A stretch of DNA of 64,000 nt from contig JAFVNW010000055.1 of assembly GCA_017506175.1 (NCBI GenBank), positions 37,829 to 101,828 of the forward strand. The letters are read 5' to 3'. Source of the stretch: Bacteroidales bacterium. GTDB lineage: Bacteria > Bacteroidota > Bacteroidia > Bacteroidales > WCHB1-69. The notes below the pieces were generated by a model that worked only from the letters and a program-made list of their open reading frames with translations, ran no database searches and had not been told where the DNA came from. This document shows positions 1-7,187 of the stretch, piece after piece; within the stretch, counting starts at the first letter, position 1, and each line of letters starts with the position of its first letter. The translations under genes were made by a program, and so were the position numbers.

Positions 1-2
1 CC

Positions 3-974
3 ATCCACACCATCTTCCCCGACATCTGCGACGACGGCCGGCTGTTCGAGAAATTCTACTACGGCGACGGCACTTTCGGCACGAAGACCGTCCTTATCAA
101 GGTGAATGGCGGTGAGCACGAGTGGTGTCACGGCCCGTATCGGGATGTGGATTTCACCGACGAGATCTACAGCTTCTTCGCCTCCTGCTTGGGCAATATC
201 CCCACCGTCAGCACCACCGCCACCGACATTGCCGCCACTACCGCCACCTTCAGCGGAGAGGTTACGGCAGAAGGCAGCGCGGCAGTAACCGCCCGCGGCG
301 TATGCTGGAGCAGCAGTCCGCACCCAACCATCGCCAACCTGCACACCACCGACTCTCTCGGCATGGGTGCCTTCACGAGCACAATCCCTGACCTCACCCC
401 CAACACCACCTACTACGCCCGCACCTACGCCACCAACGAGGTGGGCACGGCCTACAGCGATGAAATCTGTTTCACCACCCTCTGCGACTATTCCGCGCTG
501 AACGATACTATCGAAGTCACCCTCTGCGAAAACGACCTTCCGTACCACTACGTGAACGGTGACATCGACACCATCTTCGAGGTCGGTACCCCCACCTCAC
601 AACTTTTAACTTTTAACTTTCAACTTTTAACTCAACACGGTTGCGACAGCATCGTGACGTTGACCCTCACCATCGAGCCCTGCGACACAAACGGAATCAA
701 CGAAAACGGCATGGCAAACCTCACCCTCTATCCCACCCCCACCACAGGAATGGTCAATGTACAATTTACCATGAACAATGTACAATGGGAGAATGCGGAA
801 TTACAGGTGTTTGACATGTATGGGCGGTTGTTGCAAACCGTAGAGACGCGCCATGGCACGTCTCTACAAACGACGCAAATCGACCTGTCATCCAACACCC
901 CCGGCGTTTACCTGATCCGATTGGTCGGTGATGGGCGCGTCATCGGCGTGCGGAAGGTGGTGAAGGGAAGATGA
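3..974 (+). CDS. Secreted esterase C-terminus with T9SS type A tail (5' partial)
   Basis: The frame is open from the window edge, so the gene begins outside. The first ~55 residues look like the end of a polyhydroxybutyrate depolymerase/LpqC-type alpha/beta hydrolase: a KVNGGEHEW stretch carrying the likely catalytic His, then DVDFTDEIYSFF, the usual last helix. A beta-sandwich (fibronectin-like) module follows (about 70-160 in this fragment; motifs TARGVCW and TYYARTYATN), then a linker and a C-terminal type A T9SS sorting domain (LYPTPTTG, VFDMYGRLL, GVYLIRLV, RKVVKG). It should be exported by T9SS and cleaved or anchored at the surface. The beta-sandwich module is very like those in the neighbouring FISUMP protein. 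Two repeat elements lie inside the reading frame (599-635 and 840-867). The hydrolase family is inferred from a short piece; the sorting domain is clear. Confidence 0.75.
   Translation: MHTIFPDICDDGRLFEKFYYGDGTFGTKTVLIKVNGGEHEWCHGPYRDVDFTDEIYSFFASCLGNIPTVSTTATDIAATTATFSGEVTAEGSAAVTARGVCWSSSPHPTIANLHTTDSLGMGAFTSTIPDLTPNTTYYARTYATNEVGTAYSDEICFTTLCDYSALNDTIEVTLCENDLPYHYVNGDIDTIFEVGTPTSQLLTFNFQLLTQHGCDSIVTLTLTIEPCDTNGINENGMANLTLYPTPTTGMVNVQFTMNNVQWENAELQVFDMYGRLLQTVETRHGTSLQTTQIDLSSNTPGVYLIRLVGDGRVIGVRKVVKGR
599..635. repeat. A/T-rich CTTTTAA-type repeat inside a coding region
   Basis: Four near copies of ACTTTTAA/ACTTTCAA follow one another. Read on the other strand they become GTTGAAAGTTAAAAG, related to the AATTGAG/AAAATTGA repeats found between genes elsewhere in this window. 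Here the array is in frame and encodes the QLLTFNFQLLT linker before the T9SS tail. Confidence 0.6.
840..867. repeat. GTAGAGACG palindrome inside the T9SS tail coding sequence
   Basis: A 28-bp near-perfect palindrome with arms GTAGAGACG/CGTCTCTAC around GCCATGGC. A perfect relative lies between genes at 44573-44598, and half copies occur at 6248-6256 and 45693-45707. In this gene it reads in frame as part of the sorting domain (VETRHGTSLQ). Confidence 0.7.
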
Positions 975-993
975 TGGGAAATAAAAATCATTG

Positions 994-3900
994 TCAATCT
1001 CGGAGACACCGCACAGAATTACCATAGCTTTTAGCGTGTCTATCTCTAATCACAGCTACCCTGTCCTTTTGTATTGCAAGGTAATACACCATAGTGCTAG
1101 TAGCTTCATATGTACTCCAATATCTGGCTCTTGGTCCGCCACAGGTGGTGTTGGGCAATGCACTGAAGCCAGTGGCGTTGTTGCTGGATGGGTTATATCC
1201 CGGACAACAATCACCCGAAGCGACACTTCCCCAGCACACAGAATCTGCCAATGATTTAGCAATATTATCAGCATTTTCACCACACACATACTCACTTTGA
1301 CTGCTTACATAATCCGTAAGCTGCCACCATTCGGCACTGCTCGGCACATGCCAGCCCGTGGGGCAAATGCCCTGGACTCCACTCGGATTTTGAAAACTTG
1401 AAGCGGCACCATGCATCGTTGCCGGCCAGTTGTATAAAAGACCAAGTTGGGCAACATTATTGACATCACCGTTCGGGTAGTAATAGTAGGCTTCCGTCAA
1501 ACTTTGCCCTCCATTAAATGGGATCGGCGTGTTGTCTGCATATCTGGTGGCACGCATATTCTCCTTCATCCAACACTGTGCACCAATCTGCACCGTGTTA
1601 TAAACATTCCCTTCCACATCAGAAATTGTAGAGTGTCCACAAATAAATGCTTCGGGGGTTGTAAAAATGATCTGATTCCCGTATGCCGTACCTACCCGGT
1701 TGGTAGCATACGCACGCACATAATAGGTGGTGTTGTGACCCAATTCCGTCAAAGTGGAGCTAAAGGGTCCCGTGCCAACACCGTCAACAGTATGTCTATC
1801 GCCAACCGTTGGATTCGGAGAAGTGCTCCAACAAATTCCGCGGGCTGTGACAACTGCGCCGCCGTATGCTGTTACCTCTCCGCCACCGGTGGCTTCGAAT
1901 ATGGAATCAAATTGAGACACTTGAAACATATCGGAAACATCGGAAGTGATGACCGTGGGCACAACTGCTGTTGCACTGTCAATGATGTCGCGCACACATC
2001 GGACGGAATAGATGTTGTTTACGCCATCGTCGGAGCGTCCGACACCATCATAATTGTAAATCAGGTATCTATTGTAAACGGTACTGCTGCCATTTTCGAC
2101 CGCGCTCCAGAAATGAGCTTCATAGCCGAATAAAGTGTTGCTGGCCGCCTTGCCTGCCGGAAGTGCGCTAAAACCAGAAGCATTGCGTTCACTGGCTGAT
2201 AAATCACCTGCGGCATTGGCAACGGCGGAGGATATCCACCCGGTATTATCCGAAAGTTGTGCGGCAACACTTCCTCGCAATCCAACACTGTCCGCCTCGT
2301 CCTGGCTTAGGCCGACAACCCTCTCCATCTGTTTCCATTCTCCATCATTTGGAACATGCCAGCCCATGGGACAAATTCCCTGAATACGATTTGACGTGTC
2401 TGAGGTGGTGCGTGTCACGGCGGCACTGCTGTACAAAAGTCCGTACGTTTCCTTGTTCGCAGCATTGTTATTAGGATATTGCCAATGGGTGGTCTGTCCC
2501 TGTGAAAGATCAGTGCCGTTTGCGAACTTGGTGGTCTTCATGTTTTCTTTTGTCCAGCACTGCGTGCCAATCTGGACGGTGTTATAGCTATTTTCATCGA
2601 TATCGGAAATAACGGAAGTTCCACAGTTAAAGGGAGTTGAAAAGACCCGTTGTTCCCCATAAACCGTACCCAAGCTGTTGGTAGCGTATGCGCGGACATA
2701 ATAGGTGGTGCTGCTTAACAATCCCGTAAGGTGGCTCGTAAAATCTCCAAGCCCGGCGCCATCAACAGTATGGTTGTCAGCAATAGTAGGATATTGCGAT
2801 GTGCTCCAGCACACGCCACGCGCCGTCACCGCAGAATCGCCCTCGGCAGACACACTTCCTCCACAAGTGGCCGAATTGAATACTATTTCTGTAACGGAAT
2901 CCGTCATTATGGTGGGTATGACATAGACCAACACGCCCAACTCCTCTCCGTATGCCGTTCCTGAACTATTGGTAGCGTAGGTCCGTACATAATATGTATT
3001 ACCCGATTCAAGTCCCACAACAGTATCTATAAAGACACCATATCCGTTTCCATTTTCAGTATGTTCATCAAGGACAGTGGGGTTCGGGGAAATACTATAG
3101 CAAACACCCCGCACACTGACCTCTTCACAAATCCCATGCTGCACTTCGCCTCTGACCATCATCCCAACTCCAGCACAATTCTCAATTGACAAAGTGGTCA
3201 CAGCCGGAAGGGGCTCATCCAAAGTCGTCACAGCATATTCTTCCCCGTATGCCGTCCCCACATTATTGGTGGCATACGCCCGCACATAGTAATTGGTGCT
3301 ACAATCCAACCCCGTCACATTGCATACAAAACTTCCAGTTCCTGTTCCAGAAGCGATGTGATTGTCAGCAAGGGTTGGATTCCCAGTGGTATTCCAGCAA
3401 ATGCCGCGCAAGACCGTTCCTGAACAATTCGCAGCCAAAACATTTCCGCCAGCAGTAAATGAGGTTTGCGCCACATTCGTGGGCTGTGCAGTATTGACAT
3501 ACGGCACATCACTCAATGTTCTGAAAGTAACCAGTTGTCCGTAAGCTGTACCGACAGCATTGGTGACATAAGCCATAACATAGTATCTTGTGTCCGGACT
3601 GAGTCCTGTCAGGCTGGATGAAAACCCGCCCATTCCACCGCTTTCCGTAGTGTGTGCAGTATTTAGCGACGGAACAGAACTGACTGTCCAGCACACTCCC
3701 CGGGCAGTAATTGCCGAATTCCCATCTGATGTGACCGTTCCTCCACAAACGGCTGACGTTGAAGTAATTTGGCTTACTACTGAGTCTGTAACAACCGTGC
3801 CAAGTGTCGGAATTATGATGTTTACTGATATTGGATTCTCAGGATAGGTCTCCTCATCTCGGACACATCGCACCGAAAACCTATCCTCTGGCCACGAGAC

Positions 3901-5220
3901 ATCCCTTATTACCGTATGGGAATTATTCCAAAGGGAACGATACCAATACCCGGTGGTGCCCCCAACAGTGATAGTGCTTGCCGTCCAAAAGAAAGTACAT
4001 TCGCCATGCCATAACGAAATTTGATCTCTTGAAATTCCTGCTGGACGGACACTAAAACCTGTCACATTCCGATAGGAAGCATTCATGTTCCCCGGTGCGT
4101 ACAAAACAGAAGAAGGAAGCCATCCAAGCGTATCACATAGTGTTATTGCCATATTCGAACGATAACCGCTGTCGTTTGCCACTACAGAGTCCATTCCAGC
4201 GTAAATTTCCAGATTCTTCCATTCCCTATCGCTCGGCAAGTGCCAGCCATCGGGACAAATTCCTTGCACACCCGAAGGAACTGCATTGGAACTTGTTCCT
4301 CCATTCATCATTGCATTCCAATTGTACAACAATCCGTATGTTACAGCAACGGACACATCACTATTGTAGCCATAATTATTCTCTGGGTGATTGGGATAGG
4401 CATAGTCGCTAATAGGTTCACCCATTGAAGTGTGCGTAGTGCGGAGATTCTCTCTCATCCAACATTGGTTACCCATAACCACTGTAGAATAGGCATTGCC
4501 GTCATAGTCATAAAGTGTCTGACAACCAGTGGAAACCGCATCAAAAGTGAGGACAATCGTTTCTGTTTCCTGTAGTTCTCTCGTCTGATGAACACTTTCG
4601 CGAGAGGTGTCATTGATGGTGGCATGTCCTATATATTCCATCTCATCTCCAATAGCCACCGGACGCACAATGTCGCTTTTTAGATGGAATCGTCCTTTTT
4701 CCACACTTCCAATGTATGAAATAAGATTGCTATGACCATTTCCCGTATTCAGCATCTTTATGGTTGCAGAATTTTTGTTTGTTTGGGCAGTGAAAAAATA
4801 AGTTTGTGGCTTAGCTAACGATACTCTGAACAAATGGGTTCCTGCGTCCAAATTGATGTTAAGCGAAGATATCAACTTCCCGTTAATATCAAACACTTGT
4901 AGATTTACCTGCTCGGTTTCAAATAAGGATAGTGAAATTTGTGTCTTTCCATCAAAAGGATTCGGCGTATTCTGCGACAATATGAAATGCCCCTTCTCCC
5001 CCGTGTAATTTTCTATTCCTATGTTATTTTGAATATGTAGAACAGTATCAGGATAGTACAATGTTTCATTCCAACCGTGTGTGTGATTCATTATCCGGAT
5101 ACTGTCTAATCTAACATATTGATTGGCTACATCTCTGCCAACAAAAGTCAATTCTACAGTTTGTGAAAAGCCCATGACGGCTAAAGTGAGAAACATAATA
5201 AACGAAACAAATTTTCTCAT
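994..5220 (-). CDS. FISUMP / beta-sandwich repeat surface protein, 1408 aa
   Basis: A large exported protein. A signal peptide (MRKFVSFIMFLTLAVMGFSQ) is followed by a module near residues 75-165 that resembles a T9SS tail (QNTPNPFDGKTQISL, VFDINGKLI), unusually placed at the N-terminus. Three FISUMP domains follow at about 232-452, 866-1075 and 1193-1408; each opens with a D-x-(D/E)-G/E-N-x-Y-x-T-V motif and QCW, contains GICPxGWHxPS, and ends with SVRCVRD or SVRCLRD. Between them are five beta-sandwich repeats of ~85 residues with the signature TARGVCW...TYYVRAYATN.VGTAYG, four after domain 1 and one after domain 2. The protein ends directly after the third FISUMP domain, with no conventional C-terminal tail. 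FISUMP domains are common in Bacteroidota and Fibrobacter surface proteins but their function is unsettled. Adhesion or glycan binding is only a guess. Start at the signal-peptide Met. Confidence 0.85.
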   Translation of the reverse strand: MRKFVSFIMFLTLAVMGFSQTVELTFVGRDVANQYVRLDSIRIMNHTHGWNETLYYPDTVLHIQNNIGIENYTGEKGHFILSQNTPNPFDGKTQISLSLFETEQVNLQVFDINGKLISSLNINLDAGTHLFRVSLAKPQTYFFTAQTNKNSATIKMLNTGNGHSNLISYIGSVEKGRFHLKSDIVRPVAIGDEMEYIGHATINDTSRESVHQTRELQETETIVLTFDAVSTGCQTLYDYDGNAYSTVVMGNQCWMRENLRTTHTSMGEPISDYAYPNHPENNYGYNSDVSVAVTYGLLYNWNAMMNGGTSSNAVPSGVQGICPDGWHLPSDREWKNLEIYAGMDSVVANDSGYRSNMAITLCDTLGWLPSSVLYAPGNMNASYRNVTGFSVRPAGISRDQISLWHGECTFFWTASTITVGGTTGYWYRSLWNNSHTVIRDVSWPEDRFSVRCVRDEETYPENPISVNIIIPTLGTVVTDSVVSQITSTSAVCGGTVTSDGNSAITARGVCWTVSSVPSLNTAHTTESGGMGGFSSSLTGLSPDTRYYVMAYVTNAVGTAYGQLVTFRTLSDVPYVNTAQPTNVAQTSFTAGGNVLAANCSGTVLRGICWNTTGNPTLADNHIASGTGTGSFVCNVTGLDCSTNYYVRAYATNNVGTAYGEEYAVTTLDEPLPAVTTLSIENCAGVGMMVRGEVQHGICEEVSVRGVCYSISPNPTVLDEHTENGNGYGVFIDTVVGLESGNTYYVRTYATNSSGTAYGEELGVLVYVIPTIMTDSVTEIVFNSATCGGSVSAEGDSAVTARGVCWSTSQYPTIADNHTVDGAGLGDFTSHLTGLLSSTTYYVRAYATNSLGTVYGEQRVFSTPFNCGTSVISDIDENSYNTVQIGTQCWTKENMKTTKFANGTDLSQGQTTHWQYPNNNAANKETYGLLYSSAAVTRTTSDTSNRIQGICPMGWHVPNDGEWKQMERVVGLSQDEADSVGLRGSVAAQLSDNTGWISSAVANAAGDLSASERNASGFSALPAGKAASNTLFGYEAHFWSAVENGSSTVYNRYLIYNYDGVGRSDDGVNNIYSVRCVRDIIDSATAVVPTVITSDVSDMFQVSQFDSIFEATGGGEVTAYGGAVVTARGICWSTSPNPTVGDRHTVDGVGTGPFSSTLTELGHNTTYYVRAYATNRVGTAYGNQIIFTTPEAFICGHSTISDVEGNVYNTVQIGAQCWMKENMRATRYADNTPIPFNGGQSLTEAYYYYPNGDVNNVAQLGLLYNWPATMHGAASSFQNPSGVQGICPTGWHVPSSAEWWQLTDYVSSQSEYVCGENADNIAKSLADSVCWGSVASGDCCPGYNPSSNNATGFSALPNTTCGGPRARYWSTYEATSTMVYYLAIQKDRVAVIRDRHAKSYGNSVRCLRD

Positions 5221-5699
5221 AAATTACTGAATTCAAGTTTCAAATGCAACATTCGGTTGAATGATATCAGCCGCAAAAATACAACTATTTGCCAAGATTT
5301 ATCCCTTCACAGCAGAAAAATGAACCCTCATTGCGAAATAATAATTTTATTCAGTTGTAAAATACATTGATTCAATATGTTGCAAATTACAGAAAGGACT
5401 CTATTTTTATTCCTTCACAGCAGAATTTTAATCCGTCTCCACTGAAAATGCATCTGTTCTTCACTAAGTGATTTCCCCTGTTGTCTCATTTGAGAAATGG
5501 TGTACCGTTGCACCTATGGATTGTATTCAGGCCAGACAGTCTTGTAAAATACTGTCACATCTTTATTGCCGCGGATGGCGTTGCATATCCAATTTTTTGG
5601 TAACTTTGCCGCATCAACTTTTCGAATTTTGCCTGAAGACTTTCGCAAACTTCTGGAAGTTGGCGGAAAATGAATAAAAACAGAAATTTCCATCCCATC
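5221..5699. other. Intergenic region with a 20-bp direct repeat
   Basis: No gene is supported here. The stretch is A/T-rich upstream sequence of the minus-strand FISUMP gene and of the broken plus-strand gene at 5700. The only structure seen is a direct repeat of TTTATyCCTTCACAGCAGAA at 5298-5317 and 5406-5425, with one mismatch. Confidence 0.5.
5298..5425. repeat. Pair of 20-bp direct repeats 108 bp apart
   Basis: Copies at 5298-5317 and 5406-5425 match at 19 of 20 positions (TTTATyCCTTCACAGCAGAA). They lie upstream of the minus-strand FISUMP gene, 78-205 bp from its start, so they could be regulator sites or a scar of a past insertion. Confidence 0.5.
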
Positions 5700-6189
5700 A
5701 TGAAAAGATTCATCCTCTGCACCTTCGCACTGACACTATCACTACTCTCTTTGCAGGCACAGTCGGTCACCCCCGAAGAAGCCGCCAGCGTCGCCGCCGC
5801 CTTCCTGCAAAGCCAAGGGAAACGGTACCATTCCGACCGACACAATCCCCTCCGATACCGTGTCCTCAGACACCGTCCAAACGGACACCACTGGAATTTT
5901 CTATTACATACCCGACAATATCCCAATATACCCCAACCCGACACCGACAACATCAACATCAATTCCAAATCCGACAACCAGCGTGGTCACCATTGAACTG
6001 AACCCTGAAACCTGTACCCTAAACCCTGAGATCCATGTGTTCGACATCTATGGTCGGCGGTTACAAATTATACCTGTGTCGGGCAGAACCAACCAAATTA
6101 ACCTGTCGCCCTACCCTTCCGGTATTTACCTCATAAAATTGACAAGCATCCACAACGTGATAACCGTAGGGAGAGTGGTGAAACAATAG
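5700..6189 (+). pseudogene. Small secreted T9SS-tail protein, frameshifted
   Basis: The first part, from Met at 5700, reads MKRFILCTFALTLSLLSLQAQ, a signal peptide, then SVTPEEAASVAAAFLQSQGK, which resembles the opening of C10-protease propeptides. The frame then fails near 5815-5823; the continuing homologous frame (from about 5821) reads NGTIPTDTIPSDTVSSDTVQ and runs into a T9SS type A tail (IYPNPTPTTS, HVFDIYGRRLQ, SGIYLIKL, VGRVVKQ). So one indel separates the signal peptide from the tail. Even repaired, the product would be ~160 residues with no enzyme domain, so it looks like an internally deleted relic, perhaps of a C10 protease. A sequencing error at the GGGAAA run is the other explanation for the shift. 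Confidence 0.65.
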
Positions 6190-6248
6190 TCCTTTAGTGA
6201 AGGCTTTAGATAGAAGGATATGATTGTCTGCATTGCGGAAAAACCCAG

Positions 6249-6359
6249 TCTCTACAAACGACGCAAATCGACCTGTCATCCAACACCCCCGGCGTTTACC
6301 TTGTAAGGGAGGTGAATGGCGGCAAGGTGATGGCGGTGCGGAAGGTGGTGAAGGAGTAA
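6249..6359 (+). pseudogene. Orphan T9SS type A tail fragment
   Basis: A 36-codon frame ending at the TAA at 6357-6359 reads as the last part of a type A sorting domain (TQIDLSSNTPGVYLVRE, AVRKVVKE). The first ~50 bases are the same as 860-912 in the esterase gene, starting exactly at the right arm of the GTAGAGACG palindrome. There is no start codon, signal peptide or upstream domain. It is a gene-end copy or leftover lying 60 bp after another T9SS-tail relic. Confidence 0.7.
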
Positions 6360-6395
6360 TATCCTTTCATCTTTTCATCTATAAAAGGATGCCTT

Positions 6396-7013
6396 TTACA
6401 GTCGCGAAATCCGAAGGTCAAATTCCTCGCGGCGGGCTTCGGAAATGATGAACGCTTCGCGAACTTTCTTCAAATAGAGTTCATTACCTTGTATTTTGTC
6501 GATTTCCAACAAATTGACAATCTGATTTTTATTAATCATCATAAAGTTGCCGTCCAGCTGCTCAAGGATGGACTCGAAGGTAGCATATACCGAGTCGGTG
6601 TTGGCGGAGTCGGTGTAGTGGATGACCTTGATGCGGGAGCTTCCGTTGGTGATTTGTTCGAACGACTGCGATGCAATGTAAGCGATGTGGTCGCTGCGCA
6701 CCTTCAGCGAGCCGGCATTGATGAGTTGGGTGTTGCTGCGGCTCTCTATTTGGGAGCGTTCGTTCTGAATGACGACATTCTCCACATGTTCGAGCCGACG
6801 GCTAATTTCCGCATTCCTCTCCTTCAGCTGCTGGTTTTCCTTTAGCAATTTCACATTTTCTTCTAACAGTTCTTTTTTGGTTTTCCCTTTGAAAAGCCGG
6901 TAGATGCCGAGCGCGGAAAAATAGAAACAGCCGCATAGGAATGTAATGATGAAGATGAGTCCGAAGATTTGAAACAGGACTGATGTGACCGAGTTGAAGG
7001 TGATATTTCCCAT
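6396..7013 (-). CDS. Membrane-anchored LytTR DNA-binding regulator
   Basis: A 205-residue protein with one hydrophobic segment (about 8-40, FQIFGLIFIITFLCGCFYF), a charged coiled coil (about 45-90, with LLEENVKLLKENQQLKER), and a C-terminal LytTR domain (about 105-200: HIAYIAS, FMMINKNQIVNLLEIDKIQGNELYL in outline). LytTR proteins bind DNA directly and normally sit behind sensor kinases. This one lacks a receiver domain and is tethered to the membrane. A longer frame begins at 7064, but the TAnnTTTG box at 7029-7036 lies between the two possible starts, so the ATG at 7013 is preferred. It is divergent from the C10 protease gene, a plausible target. Confidence 0.85.
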   Translation of the reverse strand: MGNITFNSVTSVLFQIFGLIFIITFLCGCFYFSALGIYRLFKGKTKKELLEENVKLLKENQQLKERNAEISRRLEHVENVVIQNERSQIESRSNTQLINAGSLKVRSDHIAYIASQSFEQITNGSSRIKVIHYTDSANTDSVYATFESILEQLDGNFMMINKNQIVNLLEIDKIQGNELYLKKVREAFIISEARREEFDLRISRL

Positions 7014-7028
7014 AAATGAAAATTTGAG

Positions 7029-7036
7029 CAAAAATA
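7029..7036 (-). promoter_or_regulatory. -7 box (TATTTTTG) of the LytTR gene
   Basis: TATTTTTG on the minus strand matches the Bacteroidota TAnnTTTG element and ends 15 bp before the ATG at 7013. It rules out translation from the upstream Met at 7064 if this is the main promoter. Confidence 0.55.
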
Positions 7037-7134
7037 ACACTTTGCACGAAATTGGCGATGACATAAAAACGGCTGTTCGTGACAGATTTTTAGGTTTTAA
7101 TGCTGCAAGACTGCCCGCAGTCGGTTGTATCGCC

Positions 7135-7142
7135 TATTTTTG
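7135..7142 (+). promoter_or_regulatory. -7 box (TATTTTTG) of the C10 protease gene
   Basis: TATTTTTG lies 45 bp before the ATG at 7188. It overlaps the longer open frame that starts at 7125 and so supports the downstream signal-peptide start. Confidence 0.55.
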
Positions 7143-7187
7143 CAAAGTTTTATCTCCAGTGGAATCTGTTTTATAAAATTATTAAAT

